From the NCBI GenBank assembly GCA_027071315.1, contig JALSUP010000159.1:1-57160 (forward strand): 57,160 nucleotides of DNA, written 5' to 3'. Both the position numbers and the translations under genes were made by a program. Source of the DNA: Sulfurovum sp. Its GTDB lineage: Bacteria; Campylobacterota; Campylobacteria; Campylobacterales; Sulfurovaceae. The notes under the pieces were generated by a model. It was not told the origin of the DNA. It was given only the letters and a program-made list of their open reading frames with translations, and made no database searches. This document shows, piece by piece, positions 25,937 through 33,843 of this stretch; position 1 is the first letter of the stretch; each line of letters opens with the position of its first letter.

Positions 25937-26681
25937 ATGAATCCACCAAGAGTATTTATTTCATATTCACACGATTCTGCTGAACATAAAAAATGGATAT
26001 TAGACTTTGCTACAACTTTAAGAAATAGAGGTGTTGATGCTGTATTAGATCAATGGGATTTAAAACCAGGAGATGACCTTCCTCATTTTATGGAAACTCA
26101 ACTTAATGAAGCCCAATTTGTCATTATGGTATGTACTGAACCATATGTTGAAAAAGCAAATAATGGTCAAGGTGGCGTTGGGTATGAGAAGATGATTATG
26201 ACATCTTCTTTACTTTACTACTATCGATAGTAGTAAAGTGATACCAATAATAAGACAAAAGGAAACTGACTTACGACCTACTTTTTTAAATTCAAAACTT
26301 TATATTAATTTTTCAAAAGATAGTGAACTAGAATACAGTTTAGATGACCTATTACGAGTATTACTAAATTCCCCATTATATGAAAAACCTGAAATTGGAT
26401 TAAATCATTTTAAACCACTTGAAGGTTCTCGTCCTGATAGAACATCTGATGGATTAAAAGAGCTTATGAAAGCTGTTTCTGCATCTTATGAAGGAACAGC
26501 ATATAAATATATTTGGTTTAAATCAGTTGTAGCAAAAGTATCTATGCACCGTCTTACTTTAGATAGATATTTACATAAGGCAATAAAAGATGGTCTTATG
26601 ACATGGCATACTGATGACACTTTAATTATTACAGATGAAGGACTAAATTACTTAGTTGCTCATGACATAATTGAGGAATAA
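25937..26681 (+). pseudogene. TIR/SEFIR-domain protein with C-terminal winged-helix-like region, frameshifted
   Basis: Two adjacent frames make one protein. 25937-26230 gives the first part of a TIR_2/SEFIR domain (PRVFISYSHDSAEHKKW, DQWDLKPGDDLP, GVGYEKMIMTSSLL). 26238-26681 continues in another frame with KVIPIIRQKETDLRPTFL and a C-terminal region (about 75 residues) ending LITDEGLNYLVAHDIIEE that looks like a winged helix. Removing one T in the CTTTACTTTACT stretch restores TSSLLTTIDSSKVIPIIRQ, about 247 residues. The break lies in a perfect 26-bp palindrome at 26213-26238. Bacterial TIR proteins commonly deplete NAD+ in phage defence. AAAAGGAAC precedes the ATG. Confidence 0.75.
26213..26238. 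repeat. Perfect 26-bp palindrome inside the TIR gene
   Basis: CTTTACTACTATC followed by its exact reverse complement GATAGTAGTAAAG, centred on ATCGAT. It covers the stop codon that ends the first reading frame and the point where the second frame takes over. Such palindromes promote slippage and templated mutation. Confidence 0.8.
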
Positions 26682-26684
26682 AGA

Positions 26685-26752
26685 ATATAACAAAACATAG
26701 GAGCGAATAAGTTACCTAGCGGTCACTTATTCGCTCTATTCAACCGTTAGAA
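26685..26752 (+). repeat. attC-like recombination site 1
   Basis: Starts ATATAAC (R''-like) and ends GTTAGAA (R'-like) with a perfect 12-bp stem GAGCGAATAAGT/ACTTATTCGCTC (26701-26712, 26725-26736) around TACCTAGCGGTC; spacers between the boxes are unpaired, as in integron attC sites. It directly follows the TIR stop codon, the position expected for a cassette's attC. A related site lies at 29017-29088. No integron integrase is in the window. Confidence 0.6.
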
Positions 26753-26782
26753 TGCCATGAAACCAATAAAGAAAGAGAATAT

Positions 26783-27781
26783 ATGCTAAGTGTATTTAAC
26801 TGTGGCCAAGGCGATGCCATAAAACTTAAACCTCAAAATTGTTATTGGAGTGATATTCCACTTTATATTGATTTGGGACCTTCTGACTTTCATAAAACCA
26901 TAGTTGATACAGAGATTGAGTTACTTCTAACTCATTGTCACGATGATCATATCCGTGGTTCAACCTTCCCACCAGAAATAGTAATTCAGAACCTGTATCT
27001 ACCTGCATATTTACCAGAATATTATAAAATAATGAATAAACTAAAAGCTAGAATGCCAAGTATACCCCGTCCTACAAATGGCAGTGCAACTCTCGTATAT
27101 GATGGTTTTCAAATGGGGCATTGCAGACATAACATAGTTTTAAATCCCCCTTTAGATCCATTACATTTATTTCAAATAGATAAAATTGATGATGACTTAG
27201 TAGATACATTTTTAAAAAAATTTAATACAAGTGTTGATGATATTTTATCTAGCACTAGTGGATTTGAATTTGATGTGATAGAACCAGACAGTTATCAGGC
27301 AAAAGAATTTATTCGTGCTACTATATATCTAATTGCGTTAAAACGAACTACATCTCTTGAACAAGCAATTAAACAATTTCGTAAAACTGATTCAAATAGG
27401 TTAAGTGTTGTATTTAATTTTCATTCTCATGAATATAATATTCTACTAACAGGTGATGCAGATATACCCGTCTTTAATCGTCTAATAAGTAGAAATGAAC
27501 CACGTTTGAGAGCCAATATATTAAAGGCACCACACCATGGAAGTAAGCATAGTTTGAATAAAAGAATTATCTCTTTTATTTCCCCTTCTCTTACCATTTT
27601 TTCACATGACAATGGGTTATTTGGAAGAGCAACGGATCCACATCCAAATAAAAATGTACTAAATGATATCCGAAGCATTGGATCTCATAGTTATTTTACT
27701 AATGATGTTGTAAAAAATGGAATAACACTTAACTCTAAATATATTGGTGTTATTCCTGGTTATCAAGTTGAAATACGGTAG
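26783..27781 (+). CDS. ComEC/Rec2-like metallo-beta-lactamase-fold hydrolase
   Basis: 332 residues. Motifs of the ComEC/Rec2-type metallo-hydrolase family: FNCGQGDAIKL at the N-terminus, the metal site LLTHCHDDHIRG, LLTGDAD and KAPHHGSKHS, then ISFISPSLTIFSHD. No membrane helices, so it is a stand-alone soluble enzyme rather than the DNA channel. Similar proteins occur in defence and mobile-element regions, where they are thought to act on nucleic acids or nucleotides. An insert of about 90 residues (about 100-190) is not recognised. It lies between the two attC-like sites. Confidence 0.8.
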   Translation: MLSVFNCGQGDAIKLKPQNCYWSDIPLYIDLGPSDFHKTIVDTEIELLLTHCHDDHIRGSTFPPEIVIQNLYLPAYLPEYYKIMNKLKARMPSIPRPTNGSATLVYDGFQMGHCRHNIVLNPPLDPLHLFQIDKIDDDLVDTFLKKFNTSVDDILSSTSGFEFDVIEPDSYQAKEFIRATIYLIALKRTTSLEQAIKQFRKTDSNRLSVVFNFHSHEYNILLTGDADIPVFNRLISRNEPRLRANILKAPHHGSKHSLNKRIISFISPSLTIFSHDNGLFGRATDPHPNKNVLNDIRSIGSHSYFTNDVVKNGITLNSKYIGVIPGYQVEIR

Positions 27782-27839
27782 AAATACTTACAGGCTCTAT
27801 TCCTCCCATCACGTTAAAGAGAAAACAAAAAATATAAAA

Positions 27840-27873
27840 GTTCTAATAAGAACGAGGATCACTAAACGTGATC
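27840..27873. repeat. Two short hairpins, possible degenerate attC
   Basis: GTTCT/AGAAC (27840-27853) and GATCAC/GTGATC (27857-27873) lie between the metallo-hydrolase and the HTH gene. The surrounding TAATAAGAACGAGGATCAC resembles the left part of the second attC-like site, and CCCATTAT follows on the right, but the AAC and GTT boxes needed for recombination are TAAT and ATTA. A decayed cassette junction is possible. Confidence 0.3.
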
Positions 27874-27906
27874 AGTGCGCCCATTATATCAAAAAGGGAA
27901 TAGTTA

Positions 27907-28200
27907 ATGGCATTTAGAGAAAATTCAAATTGGAATCAAAAAACTGAGTTGGAAGCTTTTTTAATTTTTAAAACACTAGAGCAAGAACAATTTCCTAGAG
28001 GTAGGCAAATCAAACTATGCAAAGAAATGGCAAAAAAATATGATTTGTCAGAAGGAAATATTAGTGCAAAAGTGAGCAACTATAAGACAGAGGCAGATAT
28101 TAACAACACATCTAATGCCTCAAAAGATACTATTGAAAACTATTGGAAGTATAAAACATTATCCATTGATGAGCTTAAAACTATTATTAAAAAAGTATGA
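27907..28200 (+). CDS. Small HTH-like protein
   Basis: 97 residues; AGGGAATAGTTA precedes the ATG. Starts with a helix WNQKTELEAFLIFKTLEQE, then a probable helix-turn-helix (KLCKEMAKKYDLSEGNISAKVSNY) of the kind found in the N-terminal domain of several restriction-type and defence proteins, and a lysine-rich tail. Likely DNA binding. Follows the metallo-hydrolase in the same direction within the cassette segment. Confidence 0.6.
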   Translation: MAFRENSNWNQKTELEAFLIFKTLEQEQFPRGRQIKLCKEMAKKYDLSEGNISAKVSNYKTEADINNTSNASKDTIENYWKYKTLSIDELKTIIKKV

Positions 28201-28263
28201 AAAAATTAAGAAGAAAATACATAAATTCTACTATTTTGATCGCTTTGCTTATAAATATCTACA

Positions 28264-28947
28264 ATGCCATATAAAAGTCTAATTGGAATTGCTATGTCTG
28301 AAAACAAAAATATTTATAACAAAAAATCTGAAAAGAATGATGCATATGAAGATACAGAAATATTATATGATATCGATGGATTTGATAAATGCGGATTTAA
28401 TAAAAATAAGTACAACAATAGAGGAATTCATCAAACAGAAATTTTCAATAAAATTACTAAAACACTTAATTTATATATTGAAGAGTTAAAATACATATCT
28501 TCATTACTTGTTTTATCTAATGAAAAAAAATCATACGATGAATTAAAAACTTTGTTTTTAAGAACTCTAGTATGTGTAAGTAACAAACCTAAATTATATT
28601 TTAACGAGAACTTATCTTCTCAAGATGATGCTCTTAATCAATACATAGAAAAGTATATATATTATAAAATTAATGATTTGGAAAATCATATAGATAACAG
28701 GCAAGCTATCGAAGTTCGAAGAAAAATGTGGCTATTAAGAAGTAAACAAAAACAAAAATATATCAGTTTATATGGATTCATTTTGCCTGAATACGACAAT
28801 GAAATACATAATCCATCAATTGTATTTACTGATGGTGGAGAATATGTTTATTTGTTTGGTCAAGAGGGAGGCTACCCAGACTCAACAGATATAGGAGATA
28901 GCTCTTGTATAAGTACTTTTCAATATGAAGGTAATTGTTATGAGTAG
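28264..28947 (+). CDS. Protein of unknown function
   Basis: 227 residues from ATG 28264; an in-frame ATG at 28294 (MSENKNIYNKKSEK) is at least as natural, and neither has a clear ribosome-binding site. Lysine- and asparagine-rich N-terminus, a helical middle (about 60-165) and a C-terminal beta-rich part with FTDGGEYVYLFGQEGGYP. Not recognised. It is the last gene before the second attC-like site, so it may belong to the same cassette as the HTH protein and the metallo-hydrolase. Confidence 0.6.
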   Translation: MPYKSLIGIAMSENKNIYNKKSEKNDAYEDTEILYDIDGFDKCGFNKNKYNNRGIHQTEIFNKITKTLNLYIEELKYISSLLVLSNEKKSYDELKTLFLRTLVCVSNKPKLYFNENLSSQDDALNQYIEKYIYYKINDLENHIDNRQAIEVRRKMWLLRSKQKQKYISLYGFILPEYDNEIHNPSIVFTDGGEYVYLFGQEGGYPDSTDIGDSSCISTFQYEGNCYE

Positions 28948-29016
28948 TTGTATTTAAGAAATTCCAAACTGTACCTATGTGGTAAATCTTCACTTTTAAG
29001 GTGCATAGTAACAAAG

Positions 29017-29088
29017 ATATAACAAGTACGAGGAGACCAATAATTTACCCTAGCGGGGAAATTTATTGGCTATCTTCAGTCGTTATCT
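29017..29088 (+). repeat. attC-like recombination site 2
   Basis: Starts ATATAACAAG and ends CGTTATCT. The central stem pairs CCAATAA-TTT-CCC (from 29037) with GGG-AAA-TTATTGG (to 29069), leaving single unpaired bases as in attC extrahelical positions; the loop contains TAGC. It aligns with site 1 over its length, sharing ATATAACAA, GGAG, AATAA, TTACC, TAGCGG and CGTTA. Confidence 0.6.
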
Positions 29089-29277
29089 ACAAAAAAAGGG
29101 GGATTACAAAGAGATGCTGTAAGAGGATGGAAGGTTATTTGTGTAAACAGAGAAAATGAAGTTTTAAAATCATTAAGTGTAGAAACGCTACTATATATCG
29201 ATAACTCTCATTGTGAACAATATGCCGTAAAAGCAGGTTATGCAAATGGAGATAGCACACTAAATAATGGACTTTAA
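29044..29277 (+). pseudogene. 5'-truncated open frame after attC-like site 2
   Basis: An open frame of 77 codons without a convincing start runs from inside the attC-like site to TAA at 29277, ending in GWKVICVNRENEVLKSL and YAVKAGYANGDSTLNNGL. It reads like the C-terminal end of a real protein rather than random A+T-rich sequence, and so may be a cassette gene that lost its 5' part. Not recognised. It fills the space before the DUF4874 gene. Confidence 0.35.
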
Positions 29278-29280
29278 ATA

Positions 29281-30642
29281 ATGAAACTTTTAACACTACT
29301 TTTTTTATCTTTTTATACACTTTTTGCTTCATCAATGTCTCCAATAATTACATATTTATTAGATGACTCAGGTACCTTACCGGACACTACATATTTTGAA
29401 TCGAACAGCAGTGTAAATGTTGGTAATCCAGATAGGGGTCTGTACGGTGCAACATATGCCTTGACAAAACAGAGAGATTATAATGCCTTTGAATATGCAA
29501 AAGACAAAGGCTATTCATTAGTTTATGCATCTATTGAATTAGACAATTATCTTAATACGCAAACATTAGATCCAGAGTTCTTAACTATTATAGAAAATAA
29601 TTTAATTGATGCACAAAATGCAAAAATTAAGTTGATCTTACGTATTCAATACAGACCTTCTTCAAATGGGATTGATGCATCCTTAAGTATTATAGAAGCA
29701 CACTTTTCTCAACTCACACCACTGTTGCAAGAATATAAGGATGTTATTTCTATTGTTCAAGCGGGGACTATTGGTGCGTATGGAGAGTGGCACTCTTTTA
29801 CAGGTGAGTTTGCAGATACAGATTTAAATTACATAGATAATCGTAAGCAGATCATTGAACTTCTACACGTCATTTTTCCTGAAAAATATATTCAAATACG
29901 AACGACTATGCACAAAGAATTGTTATATGGAGGCTCAAGTTATTATAGAGAAGAGTCAAATATAGCGCAACTAGATCAAGAAACTGCAACAGAGAACACA
30001 ACGTTAGCAAAGATAGCACATCATAATGACTGTTTTTTAGCAAGCGATACAGACGAAGGAACCTTTGTAAGTGATAATATTGAGTATTGGAAAAACTATA
30101 TGCAAAATGATAGTTTATATGTTCCGAGCGGAGGAGAAACCTGTGCTAATTCCAGTTTTGCTGCATGTACAAATGCAGTAGCTGAATTAAAACGTTTCAG
30201 GTACGCTTTTTTAAATGATGATTATCATCCTGACGTGCTGGATAGATGGAAAGTTGAGGGATGTTACGAAGAGATAAAAGAGAACCTTGGATACCGTTTT
30301 GTAGCAACTAATTTAAAAACACAAATGCTAGATGAAAATTTCACAGTAAAACTTGAGATAAAAAATGAGGGTTACGGATCTTCTTATATCAATTATCCTA
30401 TAAAGTATATTTTGAAAAATGAAGTAAATTCAGTTGAGGTAACAGTCAATGATTTTGATATACGAACACTTGGCCCTTCAGGTAAAATAAGTATAAATGC
30501 AAATTTCAAAGTACAAGACATAGACTCTGGAACTTACTGCTTATATATTAAAATTGCTGAAGTTAAACTTTCAAATAATAACATATGGGATGAGGTGTTA
30601 GAAGCAAACAGACTAAAGTGTGATATCAAGTTCAATCTATAA
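29281..30642 (+). CDS. Secreted DUF4874/DUF4832 protein
   Basis: 453 residues. N-terminal signal peptide (about 1-18, LLTLLFLSFYTLFAS). The next part contains NPDRGLYGATYAL, YASIELDNYL and ILRIQYR, matching DUF4874, a barrel-like glycoside-hydrolase-related domain; IVQAGTIGAYGEWH and IQIRTTMHKEL continue it. The C-terminal third (DUF4832) starts about residue 200 and ends in a beta-sandwich-like region. Six or more cysteines suggest disulfides outside the cytoplasm. Family members are found in secreted polysaccharide-related settings; the substrate is unknown. Lacks a clear ribosome-binding site. A+T-rich like the rest of the island, and its last gene. Confidence 0.75.
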   Translation: MKLLTLLFLSFYTLFASSMSPIITYLLDDSGTLPDTTYFESNSSVNVGNPDRGLYGATYALTKQRDYNAFEYAKDKGYSLVYASIELDNYLNTQTLDPEFLTIIENNLIDAQNAKIKLILRIQYRPSSNGIDASLSIIEAHFSQLTPLLQEYKDVISIVQAGTIGAYGEWHSFTGEFADTDLNYIDNRKQIIELLHVIFPEKYIQIRTTMHKELLYGGSSYYREESNIAQLDQETATENTTLAKIAHHNDCFLASDTDEGTFVSDNIEYWKNYMQNDSLYVPSGGETCANSSFAACTNAVAELKRFRYAFLNDDYHPDVLDRWKVEGCYEEIKENLGYRFVATNLKTQMLDENFTVKLEIKNEGYGSSYINYPIKYILKNEVNSVEVTVNDFDIRTLGPSGKISINANFKVQDIDSGTYCLYIKIAEVKLSNNNIWDEVLEANRLKCDIKFNL

Positions 30643-30664
30643 TTCTACATGTAGAGCCGGGAAT

Positions 30665-30687
30665 ACTCTTTCTGCAGGCGTTCGATC
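30665..30687 (+). repeat. 23-nt direct repeat of an AhpD-gene segment at the right island border
   Basis: Identical to 24502-24524 within the AhpD-like gene, in the same orientation, beginning ACTCTTTCTGCAGG and ending TTCGATC. On the minus strand it reads IERLQKE in both places, here followed after eight codons by a stop. The two copies enclose about 6.1 kb of island. Confidence 0.65.
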
Positions 30688-30771
30688 TTCTTCTCTGCAA
30701 AATAATTTTCATTGGTATCAGGTTCACTTAAAAGTGCTATACTATGAAAAAGCACACTTAAAGGAGATACA

Positions 30772-32175
30772 ATGGCAACTGTCATTTCATACGGAGCAGC
30801 GGAGGTCGTGACCGGTTCATGTCACCTTCTGGAACTTAATAACGGTAAACGCATACTCATAGACTGCGGTATGTTTCAGGGACGCGAAGAGCACCGAAAC
30901 TATAAAGATTTCGGTTTTGACCCGGCAGGTGTGGATTATCTGCTTGTCACACATGCCCATCTGGATCATGTGGGAAGGATACCAAAACTGGTCAAGGAAG
31001 GATTTAACGGCCTGATGGTCTCTACGGATGCCACACGGGATCTGGCAGAGGTCATCATGCTTGACAGTGCCAAGATCATGAAAGAGGATTATCTGACCAA
31101 ATACAGAAAAGCGGAACGAAAAGGAAAAGAGGCGGAAGTACCTGTACCGCTTTATAAAGAAGAAGATGTGCAAAATACACTGGCTTTGGCTCACTTGACC
31201 CCGAAATATGATGAGCCCTTTGAGCTCTGTGAAGATGTCACGGTCACCTACAGGAATGCCGGTCATATTCTGGGTTCTGCCTTCATAGAGATCGTCTATA
31301 AAGAGGGAACTGAAAAGCGAAAGATCGTCTTCTCTGGTGATATCGGGAACGATAACGATATGGTCCTGCCAAATCTCGCAAGCTGTAAAGATGCCGATTA
31401 TCTCTATGTAGAGTCAACCTACGGAGACCGTAATCATCAGGGTGCGATCGAGAGTGTGGAAGAGTTGAAAGAGATCATCAACAGCACACTGAAGAACTGG
31501 GGAAATGTACTTATTCCCTCTTTTGCCATTGAGCGTACACAGGAGATACTCTGCATTCTCAAAGAGATGCATGACAACAAAGAGTTACCTGAGTGTCAGA
31601 TCTTTCTGGACAGTCCTATGGCAAGCAGAGCAACGACAATTTATAAAGAATATGCAGAAGAGTTACTCAGTACCGAATGCCAGACCATCAAAAAACGTGA
31701 CGGTACCGTTTTTGATTTTGAAGACCTCAAATACACGCAGACCGTCGATGAGTCGAAAGCGATCAATGATGTACCCCACCGTGCCATTATTATCGCGGGA
31801 AGCGGTATGTGCAGCGGAGGAAGGATCTTGCATCATTTGAAGAACCGGCTCTGGAACAGAAAAAATGCAGTGATCTTTGTAGGCTACCAGGCGGTCGGCA
31901 CCCTGGGAAGACACATTGTGGACGGTGCAAAATGGGCCAGGATCTACCATGAAGACATCCGTATTCAGGCAAGTCTCCATACCATTAACGGTTTTTCTGC
32001 CCATGCAGACCAGAATGGGATTATAGATTGGGTGAAGAACATAGACGGTCTTCAGCGCATCTTTCTGATACACGGAGAAGAGGACAAACAGGAAGTACTC
32101 AGAGAGGTCATGGGTGAAAAACTGCATGAAAAGGCACACATTGTAGAGCCCGAAGAGGTCATCTACCTGCCTTAA
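30772..32175 (+). CDS. Beta-CASP metallo-beta-lactamase-fold protein, copy 2
   Basis: 467 residues; AAAGGAGATACA precedes the ATG. Same architecture as the protein at 12179-13576 and clearly paralogous: MATVISYGAAEVVTGSCHL, THAHLDHVG, GHILGSAFIEI, SGDIGNDNDM, FLDSPMASRAT, AGSGMCSGGRILHHL and NGFSAHADQ. A probable RNA-processing nuclease. It begins the core-like G+C-richer segment after the island, and a decayed third copy flanks the other side. It is followed by a CPA1 antiporter with 27 bases between. Confidence 0.88.
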   Translation: MATVISYGAAEVVTGSCHLLELNNGKRILIDCGMFQGREEHRNYKDFGFDPAGVDYLLVTHAHLDHVGRIPKLVKEGFNGLMVSTDATRDLAEVIMLDSAKIMKEDYLTKYRKAERKGKEAEVPVPLYKEEDVQNTLALAHLTPKYDEPFELCEDVTVTYRNAGHILGSAFIEIVYKEGTEKRKIVFSGDIGNDNDMVLPNLASCKDADYLYVESTYGDRNHQGAIESVEELKEIINSTLKNWGNVLIPSFAIERTQEILCILKEMHDNKELPECQIFLDSPMASRATTIYKEYAEELLSTECQTIKKRDGTVFDFEDLKYTQTVDESKAINDVPHRAIIIAGSGMCSGGRILHHLKNRLWNRKNAVIFVGYQAVGTLGRHIVDGAKWARIYHEDIRIQASLHTINGFSAHADQNGIIDWVKNIDGLQRIFLIHGEEDKQEVLREVMGEKLHEKAHIVEPEEVIYLP

Positions 32176-32202
32176 CCCGGCAGATCCAAACAGGAGAAAC
32201 AG

Positions 32203-33759
32203 ATGTCTTATGAATCGGTCATACTGATACTTTTTGTGATCGCCTCTGTCGTTGCAGTGATCGCACGGCGGATCAACCTTCCCTATACCATTGCCCTTGT
32301 GGCAGTAGGACTGGTATTGGGGTCTTTGCAGCTTTTACATCCGCCGTCCCTGACACAGGAACTGCTCTATACCATTTTTTTACCGCCACTCATTTTTGAA
32401 GCAGCAATCCATCTTCGGGCGTCAGAACTGTGGCGTGACGGCTGGCCTATTGCCACACTTGTCATCCCCGGGGTGATCGCTTCAACCTTGCTTACTGCTG
32501 CCGTCATGGTCCCCGTAAGTATCCATTTTGCCCAGATAGATGCGATCACCTGGCCTGTCGGTATACTCTTTGGTGCTGCTGTTGCGGCCACTGATCCGGT
32601 TGCAGTTGTCTCCCTTTTTAATAAACTCGGTGCGCCCAGAAGATTAAGACTTCTCATAGAAAGCGAAAGTCTGCTCAATGACGGTACCTCCATTGTTGTT
32701 TTTATTCTTGCCATGCAGTATATTCTCGGGCATGTAGGAACACCACAGGAAGCTGCCGTCGATTTTTTCAGGATCGTGGGTTTCGGACTCCTGGTGGGTA
32801 TGATTGTCGGACTTGCCACCGCTGCCGTCATGCACCATCTTGATGATGCGATGATCACGATCACACTTACCACCATTGCAGCATACGGCTCATTTCTTAT
32901 TGCAGACAAACTGGGCGTTTCCGGCGTTATGAGTACTGTAGCGGCAGGTTTGATCACCGGGGGGAAAGGTTTGTCAGAAACACTGTTCCCTTCCATCCGT
33001 ATTGCCACGGAAACCTTTTGGGAATACATTGCTTTTGCCATGAACTCCCTCATTTTTCTCCTGATGGGTTTTGCAGTTAACCTGACCCTGCTTTGGGAAC
33101 TTTTCCCCATTGTCCTGATCGCATACGGTTCGGTTTTGGCTGCCCGTTTTTTTATTGTGACAGGTACCTGGGCATTTTTTTACCCGAGCAGACACAAGTT
33201 TCCTTTTTCCTGGGCGCTGGTCATGACCTGGGGCGGGCTTCGCGGCGCGCTTTCCATGGTACTGGCACTCAGTATTCCTGATTCGTTTGCATTAAAAGAG
33301 GTGATCGTCACACTTGTTTTCGGCGTGGTACTCATTTCCATTTTTGTACAGGGGATGACCATGTCACCGCTGATGAAAATGCTGGGTATTCTCTCACCGG
33401 TCTCCAAACTTAAAGAGTATGAACTACTCAAAACAGAGATCTCACTCTATCAGGATACAATAGACACCATAGAAAAACTCCATAAACGCCGTTTTCTCAG
33501 TGCCCAGAGTCTTGAATCTCTAAGCAGTGAATATCAAAATAAAATTGATGCACTCTCTGAAGAGCTTGACAATACAGAGGTCGACAAAGAGAGTCTGCTG
33601 AGAGAAGAGGTACTGAGAACCAAACGAAGGATGATCATGGAAGAGACGAAGGGACTGATGGAAAGATATCAGAGCGGAACCATCAGTCTTGAAGTCTACA
33701 AAACGATCAAAAATGAATTTGACAGTCAACTCTTTGAACTTGAAAATATGGGAGCATAA
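32203..33759 (+). CDS. CPA1-family Na+(K+)/H+ antiporter
   Basis: 518 residues; CAGGAGAAACAG precedes the ATG. About twelve membrane helices up to residue 400. The ion-binding segments of the family are intact: GAAVAATDPVAVVSL (Asp of the unwound helix) and ESESLLNDGTSIVVF. A cytoplasmic coiled-coil tail of about 110 residues (about 405-518) is rich in Glu and Lys. Exchanges Na+ or K+ for protons across the inner membrane. Next to a P-type proton-pump-like ATPase, pointing to pH and ion homeostasis. Confidence 0.9.
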   Translation: MSYESVILILFVIASVVAVIARRINLPYTIALVAVGLVLGSLQLLHPPSLTQELLYTIFLPPLIFEAAIHLRASELWRDGWPIATLVIPGVIASTLLTAAVMVPVSIHFAQIDAITWPVGILFGAAVAATDPVAVVSLFNKLGAPRRLRLLIESESLLNDGTSIVVFILAMQYILGHVGTPQEAAVDFFRIVGFGLLVGMIVGLATAAVMHHLDDAMITITLTTIAAYGSFLIADKLGVSGVMSTVAAGLITGGKGLSETLFPSIRIATETFWEYIAFAMNSLIFLLMGFAVNLTLLWELFPIVLIAYGSVLAARFFIVTGTWAFFYPSRHKFPFSWALVMTWGGLRGALSMVLALSIPDSFALKEVIVTLVFGVVLISIFVQGMTMSPLMKMLGILSPVSKLKEYELLKTEISLYQDTIDTIEKLHKRRFLSAQSLESLSSEYQNKIDALSEELDNTEVDKESLLREEVLRTKRRMIMEETKGLMERYQSGTISLEVYKTIKNEFDSQLFELENMGA

Positions 33760-33802
33760 GATAAAAATTGATTTTTATTAACTTTTCACTAAAATTTGGG
33801 AG

Positions 33803-33808
33803 TATAAT
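33803..33808 (+). promoter_or_regulatory. -10 element upstream of the P-type ATPase gene
   Basis: TATAAT in GGGAGTATAATAAGG, 35 bases before the ATPase ATG (33844); the -35 region is an A/T stretch without a clear TTGACA. Suggests that the ATPase and the genes after it can be transcribed separately from the antiporter. Confidence 0.5.
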
Positions 33809-33843
33809 AAGGCTAACAATGAATGATAATAAAGGAAAACGGA

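Noticed and set aside
26685-26752. Rho-independent terminator of the TIR gene
   Set aside because: The stem is not followed by a U-run, and its box structure and similarity to 29017-29088 fit attC better, although some termination is possible.
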